This document shows, in pieces, positions 9,293-21,298 of a DNA stretch of 43,541 nucleotides. Each line of letters opens with the position of its first letter. Positions within the stretch are counted from its first letter, which is position 1. Both the position numbers and the translations under genes were made by a program. The stretch covers positions 1 through 43,541 of the forward strand of contig JAAAJB010000289.1 of NCBI GenBank assembly GCA_016098155.1, in the 5' to 3' direction. A model generated the notes under the pieces. The model was not told the origin of the DNA, did no database searches, and saw nothing but the letters and a program-made list of their open reading frames with translations. This DNA comes from Actinomortierella ambigua. Taxonomy: Eukaryota > Mortierellomycota > Mortierellomycetes > Mortierellales > Mortierellaceae.

Positions 9293-9861
9293 AGTATAGT
9301 TTCCAAATTTTTGGCGATCATGTGTAGATAAGTGCAGTGATATCAAGCCGCTCGATTTATGGGTGCGAGGTTTAGGCAAACGACAGACAAGGAGTCAGTT
9401 GGCCTTTTGGGCAGTTTCGTCTATATCATTTCATGACACAGTTTGCACCTTGGGACTTGCCCACCGCCTCGCATCTAGTCATGAGTGGACCTGAGGTGTA
9501 CCAGTTTTATCGGGGACATTGTCGACAAAGCCAAGGTTGGAGAAGCTTGAGTTAGTGGATTTTCCTGATGTGCAGGTGGTGCACTCCTGAGCCTTGGACT
9601 ATTGGTTGTCTACAACTCGCTGTGTGTTACGGCTCGTAGGACCCTAGATCAGGTTTTCAAATAATCTTTTACAGCACTGCCTTCCGTTGGCGATATTAGA
9701 TCTGGCTGTCGCGTATAAGATTTCTGTGGAGAAAAGTACCGTGGTGGTTATTTCTTCAAATTGCACAGCCCACTCCCACGGTTGGCTGATGACGCGTTAT
9801 CTGTCCTGTTCACATTGTAACGCTCAGATTTTTTGAGCATTCGAATCATCCTTCTCCAGCA
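9293..9861 (+). other. Array spacer between units 4 and 5
   Basis: No gene seen. Homologous to the other spacers (CACAGTTTGCACCTTGGGAC near 9437, GTCATGAGTGGACC near 9477, ATTGTCGACAAAGCC near 9519). The 3' part carries the leader block TTTCTGTGGAGAAAAGTACC near 9721, preceded by GTATAAGA, a possible TATA element. The same block precedes the 1106 copy. Confidence 0.55.
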
Positions 9862-11841
9862 ATGAATTGTCCATTACCAATTGAATGCATCGAGGTCATC
9901 TTGGACCATCTTCATGCCACTACACGCGCAAGAGATCTCTTCTCACTCCTCACTGTCAACAAGGCCTTCTTTGCAGCGAGTGTGCGGCGGCTGTATGCAG
10001 ATCCTATTGAAACCATAAAGTCGCACAGCAAGAATACCCCAGACTATCCACATGGAGCAGCCCGAAAACTGCTTGCCCTTGTTCTTCGATGTTCGCCAGA
10101 CAACTCTCCCGAGGCACAGTCACTTCGCTATAGTTTGCATGCGGACATCCATGCGCTTCCAAGTATCCTGACTACGGATTACCTCTCGTTCATCAAGACC
10201 ATTCAGTACGACTCGGCCCGCTTTGGGCCTACTTCGGCGCTCGCCCTCAAGTACCCACTCTCAATCTGCGGAGAGCCACTGCCAAGTTGGGCGGGCCTTC
10301 ATGACGCGTTCGCCTGGGCCGTGTGTGCCCACCGATTGTCAGAAATACGGAGCCTCGAGATTTCATGGCGGGTCCTTCCACTCTACAGTAGTCGCATCGA
10401 CGACATGCTGTCAATTCGATCCCTCCGAATCCTGACCTTGGACATCCCTCGCGAGCCACTCTACTCTTGGACAACCACCCAAAAGGGAGATGTCGAATTC
10501 GGTCTGAGGAATGCTTCGTGGTTTGTGAACCAATGGTCGGCGGCCTATGCAAAGTTGCCGCAGGAAAGTCGCGCTCAAGTTGACATCCAGCTCCTGCTTC
10601 TAGGCGATGAGGGTGAATGGTGGAAGGAGGAGCCCTTTAAGAGCGAGCTCAAGACCATCTATTCGCGGATGCCCGTCTCGCCTATGCGTGACCTCAGCAT
10701 ATTGTGTACCGCCGATTGGGCACGTTTTGTCCTCGCTCCCGAGTCATTCGACCTCGCGCGCGTCCGAAGCATCATCGAATACAGTGTTCACAATCATTTC
10801 CGCCTCAAGACGTCTTGGCCTGATCAAGGCAAGACCAAGATTCTTCAGCAATGTCGCTCCTTGCAAAAGCTAGAGCTGATTTGCCATGCACCCGCAGACG
10901 ATGCCATCTTTAAGTGGGCGGTGCAGGAGCGGTCAGGAGCGGCAGCTGTAGCTGCCAACGCATCGTCGATCAGTGGAGCAACCAAGCCTCTAGGACAGGG
11001 ACGCGATGGCCTTGTCCCGCTTTCAGAGCTTAAGCTCGTGCTCACGGATTTTTTGCCGTCCTGGCAAGATGCCGTGTTCGCCTTTGGCACTACTCTTCAG
11101 TCGCTGAAGATCAAAGACTGTAATCATAGCAATGAAGTCGATCTCTGCGTGTTCCAAGACATGCCTGTTCTCCGCTGCCTCACCCTCGTGTGCCCTGTCA
11201 TCAAAGCTTCCGTCGCTCCCTTTTCAGGCTGTCCTCGATTGACAACAATTTACTTGGGTAACACGGGCCGCATTTTCAACGACCAGGATAGATTTGGACA
11301 ATGGGATCTAGCACAGGTGCAAGTTTTGACGCTCGAGGGCTCGGTGTGCCGCCAATTCAATCAAGCGACGTTGAAGAAGATGCCAATGCTGAAGGCCCTG
11401 GTCATGATCGACGTCGTTGACGACATGCATGATAGGGGTACTTTTGCGTGGGACATGTCATGCTGGGGACCTTTTCCAAGATTGAAATCGCTCGAGCTGT
11501 CGGCTTTGATGACCAAGTCATTTTGCTGGTCTATGCTCGAGCAGTGCCCCGCCTTGAATTATCTGCGACTGGACGCCCTCAAAATGGACCCTGAAGAGGT
11601 TGAATTTCCTCCGTTCAGTCAGCCATTAGCTGTTTACCCAACCTTACGCATCCTTGCACTTAATGGCTACCCCCACTCCAACGCGGGCCTCTTTGATCAG
11701 TTACCGCGCATCGCCCCAAATCTCGGTTCACTGACGCTGCACTCTAGAACTCCATTGAGTTCGGCGCAACGAAGCGAGCTTAATAGCAAGTTCAAGCTCC
11801 TGAGATATACCAGCTACTTACCAGACGAAGACTATTGGTGA
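9862..11841 (+). CDS. F-box/LRR-like protein, array unit 5 (last)
   Basis: Intronless, 659 residues, MNCPLPIECIEVILDHL start. The F-box-like segment is residues 3-50 (DLFSLLTVNKAFF). LRR-like strands follow (LRILTLDIP, LQKLELIC, LSELKLVLT, LQSLKIKD, LKSLELSA, LRILALNG). It shares YPLSICGE with the 1106 copy in the N-terminal half. In the C-terminal part it shares KKMPMLK and DVVDDM with the 7253 copy, but has lost about a dozen residues between EVEFPPFSQ and PLAVYP. It ends DEDYW. Probably an SCF receptor by family; substrate unknown. The array's homology ends about 140 bases after its stop. Confidence 0.85.
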   Translation: MNCPLPIECIEVILDHLHATTRARDLFSLLTVNKAFFAASVRRLYADPIETIKSHSKNTPDYPHGAARKLLALVLRCSPDNSPEAQSLRYSLHADIHALPSILTTDYLSFIKTIQYDSARFGPTSALALKYPLSICGEPLPSWAGLHDAFAWAVCAHRLSEIRSLEISWRVLPLYSSRIDDMLSIRSLRILTLDIPREPLYSWTTTQKGDVEFGLRNASWFVNQWSAAYAKLPQESRAQVDIQLLLLGDEGEWWKEEPFKSELKTIYSRMPVSPMRDLSILCTADWARFVLAPESFDLARVRSIIEYSVHNHFRLKTSWPDQGKTKILQQCRSLQKLELICHAPADDAIFKWAVQERSGAAAVAANASSISGATKPLGQGRDGLVPLSELKLVLTDFLPSWQDAVFAFGTTLQSLKIKDCNHSNEVDLCVFQDMPVLRCLTLVCPVIKASVAPFSGCPRLTTIYLGNTGRIFNDQDRFGQWDLAQVQVLTLEGSVCRQFNQATLKKMPMLKALVMIDVVDDMHDRGTFAWDMSCWGPFPRLKSLELSALMTKSFCWSMLEQCPALNYLRLDALKMDPEEVEFPPFSQPLAVYPTLRILALNGYPHSNAGLFDQLPRIAPNLGSLTLHSRTPLSSAQRSELNSKFKLLRYTSYLPDEDYW

Positions 11842-12494
11842 TGGAACAGGGTATCGACATAATTTGCGATCTGGGTTGAATTGGTGCAGTGAAAGTGAGG
11901 TGTTAGGCTGACGAGAAGCGAAGAGATTGAATAAAATGGTTGTTCGTCGGCGTATATTTTTCTATTTCAGTTCATGTGAGGTTTCATTGTTCGTCAGGAT
12001 TGGATTGCGTGGATGCCAAAGGCCGATTGTACATAGCACAACAGGCTAGAACCCCTCCACAGCGTCAAGACTCGCAGGTTGACATGACTGAGGATGAGTA
12101 GGTACTCTCCACCAACACGACATAGGCACCATAGCAATAAGGTCTTGACGATCTGGCACCTTTGAGTACTTCCCACCACCTGTCATTCTTTCGTGAGGGG
12201 TAGACCCGGAAAGAGTCGAGTTAACCACTAGCATGAGTCACTTGGTACCTTCTCAGGTTCGGAGGTACACCGCGCTTCTCTACCATGTTGGGTGAAAATT
12301 CCACTCCGCGGCGCGTTGAGTGACTGCGAAGTGTTTGGCGCTGTGCCACCACTTTTTTTTTTGTTCCTCGAGGAGGGCATGCATTTTTTTTTTCTTTCTC
12401 TCCTTTCATTTTCCTACATTTCCCCTATTCGACACTCATTCACTTTCCATTCCCCTAGAAAAGACATTCTACCACTACTACTACTACTGCTGCT
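11842..12494 (+). other. Right boundary of the array and upstream region of the next gene
   Basis: Up to about 11,985 this matches the array spacers (TTGAATAAAATGGTTGTTCG, then CATTTCAGTTCATGTG-like sequence); beyond that the similarity stops. The rest is single-copy and ends in T-runs and a CT-rich leader (12,350-12,490) directly before the ATG at 12,495. No gene seen. Confidence 0.5.
11930..11935 (+). terminator. Probable polyadenylation signal of array unit 5
   Basis: AATAAA 89 bases after the stop at 11841, in the same GATTGAATAAAATGGTTGTT context as after the 1106 copy. Confidence 0.6.
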
Positions 12495-13788
12495 ATGGGT
12501 GTATACTACGACGAAATCGACGATAACATCGCAGCGTGGATCAAGAAGCAAAAAATCTTCTTTGTGGCGAGCGCCCCCTTGGACCCCGATGGCGTAGGTA
12601 AATACAAGAAAGGAGGGTGAGCACCACCTCCTGTGACCCCTGTCGCCCCCCCCAACCTGTTCCACCCCATGCTACACTGCCCTGTGTCTTGCCTCTCCTA
12701 TTCAGACCGCCTAACCACAAATGTCTTTCTACTTTTTTTTTCAAGTCAACACCTCGCCCAAGGGCTACGACTGCTTCCGTATCATCAATCCCAACAAGGT
12801 CTGCTATCTCGACCTCACAGGTAAGAAAGAGAAAAAAAAATTAAGCTTCATCATCAAGCGAGCCCTGTTCCCAAGAATGGGAGCCAAGATGCGCGTGGAC
12901 CCAGGGAGAAGAGGGGGAGAGATGGGGGATTTGGACACGAGGAGACGAGGAATAAAGTTTTGAAGAACCAAGAGGAGGGGGAGGGGGAACAGAAAGCAGA
13001 CGACGATGACTTTGAAGATTACCACGATAAAGCTTTGCTTGCAATAGAGCACAGAACGTTTCTTTTCTCTTTTCTCTGGTTCTAATAAGAAAAGCACTGC
13101 CCCCTCCTCCTCCTCCTCTTCCCCCCCCCCCGCTTCGATAGGATCTGGCATCGAAACCCTGAGCCACATCAAAGAAAACGGCCGTGTGACCTTCATGTTC
13201 ACGGCCTTTGAGGGTCCGCCTCGCATCCTCCGTCTCTGGTCTCGGGGCGAGGTCTACGAGATCGACACCCCCGAATTCAACGAGCTCTACGAGGAGCACT
13301 TCCGCGGCTCATCCGAGCTGACCAACAACAAGGGCATCCGCTCGATCGTCGTCGGCAACGTCTACAAGGTCGCCACCTCGTGCGGCTATGGCGTGCCCTT
13401 CTTTGACTACAAGGAACCCAGAACCAGCCTCGCCCTCTACTGGAACAAGAAGGATCTCGAAAAGATCCACGACTATTGGCTGCTCAAGAACAATGCCTCT
13501 CTGGATGGCCTCGTTGGCATGCGCCACAAGGACAGCGTCGACCGCGTCCCACCCCCAAAGGCCTACTTTGAACGCAAGTATGATGGCAAGCCTTACCCAC
13601 CCGAGTGCGCGGGTAAGCCCACAAAGGCAACCGTCACGACAACCAAGAAGAGGGATCTGCTGCATGCAGGCGGCGGCGGCATCGGCGGTGTTTATGACTG
13701 GGTCCAGGCCGGCGCTCTGGTCGCCACTGGATTTGCGGCTGGCATAGCTGCCACCTACCTGGCTGACAAGACCTTCCTATTCCTGTGA
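12495..13788 (+). CDS. Pyridoxamine-5'-phosphate-oxidase-like flavin protein with C-terminal membrane tail
   Basis: Three exons: 12495-12597, 12746-12820 and 13142-13788, 825 bases, 274 residues. Introns use GTAAAT and GTAAGA donors, and the phases match. Residues 1-60 carry the signature of fungal PNPOx-like proteins: MGVYYDEIDDNIAAWIKKQK, FFVASAPLDPDG, VNTSPKGYDCF, NKVCYLDLTGSG. HIKENGRVTFMF and PRILRLWSRGEVY follow. These form the split-barrel fold that binds FMN or F420-like cofactors. The exact reaction is unknown for most of this group, so I do not claim vitamin B6 synthesis. The last 33 residues contain a hydrophobic stretch (GALVATGFAAGIAATYLA) that looks like a tail anchor, suggesting a membrane-bound form. 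The leader is CT-rich. Confidence 0.85.
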
Positions 13789-14484
13789 AGCCTTCTTTCT
13801 CTCTCTCTCCTCTTTTTTTTTCTCTCCTCGACACACCCATTTGTATACATCCATAGTCAACAGAAAAGACTTCAGCCCCAAAAAGTTGGGCCTTGACTTT
13901 ACCTTCTCTGTTTCAATATATTCCTCCCCGACTGTTGACGATGAAAGAAAGTTTAGTCCTGACACAGATTTCATCCATACGACTGTGCAAAGAAAAAAGT
14001 TGGACACCAAAAAACGCCACCAATATCTAAATTCCGCCCAAAGATTCAGATGCGCAGACCACAAAAAAAAATGAACCCATGCGCATTTCCACGTTGCTCG
14101 AGAGATGTTTGTGTGTTTACAATACGCTCATAAATACTCGAAAATATGTCTACATGGTCAGCGAGAAGATTAGTAAAAGGGTGTGTGATGCATGAAATCA
14201 AGTGAAGAATACCTATTGTACAGTTGAAAGATGGGCAGATAGATGGGGCAAAAGACGATAAAAGAGAGAGAAAAAAAGACTTAAAAAATCATTGCAAGGC
14301 AACAAAACAAAGCAACATTGAGTCACTTCCACTTTGCCTATTAAAAATCGAGGAAAAGAAAAAAAAAGCCAGTAACAACCCTGTGACATCCCTAGGTTGT
14401 TTCCTTGTTGCTGGCAGGGGGGAGAGAAAGAGAGTGGGGAGGTGAAGAAGAGGAGAGGGAAGGGAGGGAAAGAGGGGAGATACT
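13789..14484. other. Convergent 3' regions
   Basis: Between the stops of the PNPOx-like gene (+) and the PA-RING gene (-). AT-rich with A/T runs and GA-rich segments; no ORF with family features. It must contain both 3'-UTRs, but I see no clear AATAAA for either gene. Confidence 0.5.
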
Positions 14485-17400
14485 TCAATAACCACTCATG
14501 TGAGCCAGTGTTTCAGAGGCATACCAATAATGGGCTCCACCGTTGGCGCCAGCTAGCAGGGCTAGCGGTGTAAAGTACGTCAGTATGGTCCGTCGACTTC
14601 GTTCTTCCCCTGTGCTGTCACTGCTGCTACTGTCGTTGTTGCTGGTGTTTCCTGCTGCGCGATCTGCTGTGCGCCGCCGTCCAGCTAGTGGGTAGGAAAG
14701 AAAAAAAATAAATAACGTTATCAGATGGTGCTAACGCCAAGCTGTTCACGCATTGTTCTCACGGGTCTGTTGATCTCGTGGGTGCATTGGAAAACAGTGC
14801 CACAGGGCGTATTGTTTGTTGCTCTCCTTTTAGGGAGAGGAAGGGGAACGAGGGGTGGGTGGGCAGGGTTCAACAATTTCTGTTACCTTCAGAATAATCC
14901 GCTTGGCAGATAGGGCACACAGCTTTGACCCTGAGGAAATAAGGATCGATGCAGACAGCATGGAAGGCATGGCGACAGGGCAGCTCGCGTATGACATCGC
15001 CTACAGCGTAGTCGTCAAAGCAAATCGCGCAAGGATCATACTTTCGCTTCTTGTTGCTTTTGGGTTGAGTCGCGCTGTTGCTGTTATTGTTATTGTTGTT
15101 GTTGGTGCTGTTCTCGATCTTGACTGTTGGGTCGCTTGTCCCTGGGCGCTTGCCAGCACTGGCGCTGGCTTCCCCGACACCTGCACCAGCATGAACGTCA
15201 GAGGACGAGGTGTCGCTGCCTAAATGGAAGAGTCCCGAATCGATTGACAACCTGGAAAACTCGCCCGAAGTCGGCACATACACTCCCGGAAGTTCAATTC
15301 CCATCTGCGACAAGCGTTGCTTGGCCGACTCCACCTCCTCCTCGACCGTCGACGATGTGTGGAGTAATAGCTCCTCGCGCTGACTATTGTCATCATTGGT
15401 ACGATCAATCGGTGCCTTGCCCTTGTCTGCTGACGTGAGCACCGCCCGTGGGGTCGATGGAGCAGTGGAAGGTGTGATATCCTTGTCGAGCGACGTTTTC
15501 GAATTTTGTTCGTCCGGTGTAGGGATCCGATACACCTGCTGACCCGAAGACCTTCGCAGCGCTGGGTGTGGTCGAACTTCAGCTGTTGCGGCCGCGACGT
15601 GTGGCTGCTGCTGTTGATCCATTTCATGGGAGTCGTCCGGTGATGCCTTTGAGTGGAACTGCTCAATATCCCGCCGAGCTTGCATGGCAGCCTTGTCGAG
15701 ACTGATTCGCTTGACGGGAAAAGTCGATGATGACATCGACCGTTGCAAGGGCAGCGTGCCCTTGTGCATGGCCACCTTACCGTCACCGATCGCCGTCTCC
15801 TGAGAATCCTGCTTCCGCAGGTCGGCTAGATGCACCATCACGCTCTCCGAAGAGTCGCGCGCGTGTAGTACGGTCAGGGGCGGTGGTGGTAGGCTTGGCA
15901 TGACCTTGTGATGTGGTCCTTGACCTTGAGTACCTACCCATGGCTCATCAAGATTGTGCAGTTTCTTTTCCGCTGATGTAGTGGACTGTGAGGGTAGTGA
16001 GTCCGAGACCGTTGATTGCGCCTCCTTCTTTTCCTGCTCTAGGGGATCTGTCGACTCCTGTGCTTGAAGAGAATGGTGTTGGTACAATACATGGGCTACG
16101 GAAGGCATATGGGCACTCACAACAGGGCTGGGCATCGAGGGCGGCAAAACCCGGTGCACCTGCACCGATCCCCGGCGCAGTGTCTGGTCGCTGTCCTGCG
16201 GAATTGCAGTCCTCCACAGTTCGTATGATCGTCTCACTGGAGTACTATGACGATGTTGAAGGTGATGGTGTGGGTGGTCAAGGTGGGGGTGTTGAGGCTC
16301 TCCATGGTCCTTCAAAGAAGATCTGGAGGAGGATGAAGAAGATGAGGCATCGTCAAAGAAGCCTGTACGGAGTGCCGATGGTGGCAATGACGGCCCTCCA
16401 TGGGAAGCGCCGAAATTGCCTTCGTTCGAGGCCACTGCAGTCGCCTGACTAGATCGTCGACGTCCGTTCAGATAGCTCTCCATAATAGCCGCTGCTGCGA
16501 CGCTCCCCAAGCTGGACCGCCGACGCCCAAAGCCGCTTTTACTCGCCCACTGGTCTCCGAGTGGGTAGAGTGTTGACGACAGGGACATGAATCCAGCCGA
16601 CGAAGGCGGAGTCGCACTATGCAAGGGCACGGCAGTCGTTAGGCAATCATATTGATCACCGTCGGATCCTGGCCTTCCTTGCCTTTGGTCGTCCCCCATC
16701 GATGGCGATGTGTCAATCTTGCGCGGGAGGATGAATCGATACTTGCGACGGAGCGTTGGGCGTGTGTATAGCATGCTAGGGATCGTAGGGAATGAGGGCG
16801 AAGCGGACGAGGAGGTATGCATGAGCGAGTCAAGAGGTAGGGATGACCTACGAATATCTAATCGCGACACATCGCGGTCAGCAGTCGTAGAACGGTGGTG
16901 GCCATCGTTGTCGCCGCCCCGTTGGTGCTCTTCCGCGGAATGGTTGCCCGAGGTTATGGGGACAGGTTCGATGCCGTTGAAGACACGCAGCGTGTCTGGA
17001 CCGAGGTTGATCCAGCCTTCCTGGGCATGGGACCGGTAATCATAGCCCTTCGAAGGGTGCCTAACATGGTGACCGCTTTGCTGACTGCTCGCTATGGAGG
17101 CAGAAGAGGACGATGATGACAGGCAACTGGCGGCGTCATACTGTACCAACTCTCGCTTCCGCTCGTCCCAGCTCTGACACTTCTCGGATCGGTCAAAGAA
17201 GAAGCCCGAGATGGAGAATGGATGTCCACGAGGGTATGGACCTGCATATACGGAGGTGGACAGCTCTTGGGAATGGTCCTCAGGATCAGCACCAGAGGAA
17301 GACCACTCGGACATGTCGTGGCTCGTCTCGCGATAATGGTGCTGGAAGTGGTGTAGCTGATGGTGGGGCCAATACTGTTGGTGACCACCCTTGGACGAAT

Positions 17401-19971
17401 AATGGCTTCCATCTAGCGAGTTGCTCCTCCGTCGTACAAGGTCCTGATCGTCAGCCTCCTGACTCAGACACACATGAGATACTGGTGCTACGCCTGGCGC
17501 CACGGCCCTCTCTACTCTGGCCACGCCACTGAGGTTCCTTACAAGACCGGCAGCTCCTGCAACAGCTGTGGCAGGCTTTGCCCAGAAGCGACTGTATACT
17601 GGTTGCTTCTTTAGCTGCTGCTGTTCCCAGTGTGGACCCGGTTTCTCCTGCTGACTGACCGCAACACTGGCCTCCAGTAGTGGTTCGGAAGCCCGCGTCA
17701 CCATGCTTCGGTCTTGGATAACGTTCTCTTGGGAGGGGGAATGCAAGCCCTGCTTTTCATTCAAGGTCTCATTAGGCTGATCCGTGTTAGCGTCCTGGTC
17801 CGCAGATGACAATCCAGTACCATTGCTGGTGGTCACGGCTCCGCCAGCACCTCTTTTCTCATCGTTATCATCCTCATCCTCGTCGTCCGCATAGGCCATG
17901 TCGGACTCGGTAAACACGATCGTCGTAAACTTTTCCAACTCTTCCTGATTCAATGTCTTGAGCTTGACCTGGTTCGCCCGTGCCTCCTGACGTCGTCGGT
18001 TCATCGACCTTGCTTCTGCAACGCCGAATCCAACCCTAACATCGTTCAAAATGGGAAATAAAATAGAAGATAGGTTAGTGGTGGAGTAATGAAAGCATTT
18101 TCAGCTAAAGCATAAAGTACAATAAGAGACAACAAAGCATACCACACGCCAATCACCAGGACAACCGCTCCGAGAATCACCCAGAAGAACAGTCCCAGGC
18201 TCTTATCCGCAGCAGGTCGCTCGGCATCGGGTGCCGGATCCTGTCCATTCGGGAGGCGAGGTGGTACTAATGGCCCGATAGGAACTTGGACAGGATTGGC
18301 AAACGTCAATTGAGCTACGACGAGGTTCCTCGAGTTCAACAAGCCCGTCATACTGCTGTTGCCTGCATTCGCCGGTCCTGGCTCACCCTCCTGATCACTG
18401 CCATCCATGCCGTCGCCGATGGCTGCGCTTTGGCGCAGAATATTGATCAGACCTGGGTCGGCAATCGCAATGACGCCAAACACTCGGATCGAAGGAGCCT
18501 GTCCAGGATCCATCGAAAGAGTTGGACCTCCCCCTTCAACCGCAACTCCCTCCTCGCTTCCTGGCGCCTTGGCTGACAACTCTGATTCGTCGTCCAAAGC
18601 CTGCCGCTTCCTGTAATAGACCGGTCTTGTAGGCATGGCATCGGGCGCGGCGAGAGAACTGGATGAAATAGCTGGAGGTGATAAAGTCGAAGAGACATCT
18701 GATCCGGCACCGCCGCCACGGACCTTATCACTTTCATCGTCATCCTCTATAGGAGGAGAATCAGGTGGGTCATCGGGCCGTTGTTTGTTCTGATGGCGAT
18801 GGATGGCCTGATCCCAGAGTCCGACCATATCCTCTAGGGCGTGGTCTGTTTGCATCCGCACCTGAGTGAACGGGATTCCTTTAGCGTTAGGATCGCCCTG
18901 TGCCAGGCGGCCAGCCTGGACAGGGTCATCGTAGATAATCATCCCTGCGACGTTGGTAGATGCTCTTTGGAGGATACGACTTAGTCTTGATACAGTGCAA
19001 TAGGTACCATTATGGTCAAACGAGGGCTTAGTTGGCACAACGTTGTTGGGCGAATCGCTGCCTATTTCCGCCTTTGCTGGCTGGATGGTGCCCTTGTCTT
19101 GCCCTGCGCCAGGCGTCGTCGGTGTAGCAGGGATTGCAGAGGAGGAGGTGGAAGATCGAGGAGGCGTCAGTGAAGCGGTTGAGACAAGAGCGATCCATGG
19201 CTGGTCGGAAGGGTTATTGAAAGGGAAGATGCGGCTGATGTTGCAGCCGAGCTCCCACTCGATTAAGACGCCCTAAATGGAACGAATGAAATAGGTATGG
19301 AGAGAAGAGCGAGAGACGAGAAGAGAGGAGAGGAGAGAAGGGAGATAGGGAGAAAGGGGGAGAAAAGGAGAGGAGGGATCGTTGGAAGGGTTAGCACTTG
19401 AAGGAATGCAACATTCTGTATTATGGCCTAAAAAAAATCCTTTTCCCCACCACCCGCCACCCCGACATGATTGACCACGTTAAGCTTCTGAAACCTTGGG
19501 GGTAAGGAAATGTTAATGTTAGAACAAATGCTGTACCTGAAGCGGCTCTTTGCCACCAAACCCAAACATGAGAGACCCGTCAAAGTGTAAGATCTGGCTC
19601 GAGGTCAGGGCCAAACTCGACGTCGGGAGGATCAGAGGAGTCAGGTCACCATCAATGGTGTTGTTGCTGTTGGTGCTTGTGCTAACACTGTTGCTTCCAC
19701 GTCCGTCCCCCTCTTCGGGCATGTCGATGGCGGCAAAGAGAGTGACATTGGGGGAAATGACCTCTACCAGGGGCAGCTGAATGAACTTGGCCTTTGGGGG
19801 ATCTTGCAGAGAGGGAGGTGGCAGTGGAGAGGATGGCGCATCCAATGCGGTGGATGGCACAGTGGAGGGGTCTTGGCGACGGACAATGGGGAGTGCCTCT
19901 GACAGGAGTGACAGGAACGATGCCGCAAGGGCAGCGAACGCGAGGCGCCGCCGTGCGAGGGAGACGCGCAT
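14485..19971 (-). CDS. PA-TM-RING-H2 type E3 ubiquitin ligase
   Basis: Four exons on -: 19537-19971, 18143-19272, 14887-18035 and 14485-14684; 4914 bases, 1637 residues. Residues 1-27 are a signal peptide (RRRLAFAALAASFLSLLSEA). Residues 28 to about 480 form the lumenal part with a PA-like domain (GCNISRIFPF, PWIALVS, RASTNVAGMIIYDDP). A single membrane helix lies near 504-525 (LGLFFWVILGAVVLVIGVW). The long cytosolic part is low-complexity, rich in Ser, His and Gln. The RING-H2 at 1524-1566 has all eight ligands: CAIC, CRHAFHAVC, CPIC. PA-TM-RING ligases ubiquitinate membrane cargo in the endosomal/vacuolar system. After the RING, the last exon adds 65 residues with a hydrophobic stretch (YFTPLALLAGANGG). 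The large cytosolic linker is unusual for the family. Confidence 0.85.
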
Positions 19972-21298
19972 GGGGCAAGAGTAATGACAGTCACGCCTGC
20001 GAGGACGGGGGGTGGTGGTAGGGGTGGCTGTGTTGACGTACTCTCGTTATTTATGGAGGAGAAGGAGGGGGCTGAGAGGGGGGAAAGGGTGGTGTATTCT
20101 GTTAGTGTGTTCAAGTGTCGGATAGAGAGCTGGGAAACCGGAGACAGGAATGCGTGTAGGCAACGGTGGTGGAAAACATCAGCAGGCAAGGAGGATCATT
20201 CACAGCAAGGGGGGGGAGGAAGGGGCCGATGGGGAGGGAGCAAGAAGGAGGCAGAGAGAGCGAGAGTGAAAGTGAGAAAGGAAAAGAGCGGCTGCGAACG
20301 ACAAGGCAAGTGGTGGTGGTCGGGGTGTGGCAAGGGAAAGAGATAGAGGCAGAGACGGAGATGGAGACGGAGAGAGCTATGGCAAGTAGTAGACGGGTGG
20401 GGAGAAAGAGATGCCGAGCCTGGAATGGGTCGTAAACAAGAATCGTGTCAGTGAGCGAGGAATATGGTTACAGAACAGCGCACTGCATCGCTCGTCAGTG
20501 GGAAGCACTGAGCGAACGAAGGAGGCAGAGAGAGGGGAGGGAGGGAGATGGCGCTAGGTCGCTAGCCAATAGAAGGGCGATGGCAAAGGCGACGAAAGCA
20601 AGGTAGAAGGGAGCCAGAGAGTATATGCGTGTGTGGGGTGAGAGGGATGGGGAGGGAATAGAGGTGAGAAGCACGGAAGAAGAAGAAGAAAAAGAAGAAG
20701 AGAGAGAGATAAAGAGAGAGAAAATAAGGCCCAAACCTGCAGGGCGAAGAAGCCAGCTCCCATTAAAAAAAAGCAAGGGAGTGAAGAATGACACAGACAA
20801 CCATCCGACAATTTCTCGCAAGGGTGGAACTCGGGCTTGTGTAGCCGATCAAGCAGGTATGGTGGGCGACAACTACCCGCAGGATAATACGAAACGAGGT
20901 AGCAGAACCCCCTCCCCTGTTGATAGACTTGACCCCAGAACCACAGACATACATACAACAGCAAGATGAATATAGGCGAAAGGTGCGTATCAGCAAACGC
21001 TTTCTGTTGCTACAGAGATAAGGAGGGGTTGAGAAGTAAGGAGGGGGGGAGGCTAGGAGGGCAGGAACTGCAAAGGTCACCAAGACTGAGCGTGGCAGCA
21101 AAAAATAATAAAAACGGAGGTGCTACGGATATGTTGTTGTGGAAGCCAAAGCTGTTGGAGGACATAAAAAAGGGGATGCGGGATGGGTGGTTGCTGGGCG
21201 ACGATGACCTCGGGTGGGGCGGAGACGCAAGTGTGCCAGGGCATTTATACCACCCTGGAAGTAGAAATGGTAGGGGGTGAGCGGGTGAGTGAGTTTGC

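Noticed and set aside
12804..13299. Two overlapping 140-152-codon frames on - within the PNPOx-like gene
   Set aside because: They are antisense to exon 3 and the intron, with poly-Glu/poly-Gly segments from CT-rich intron sequence.
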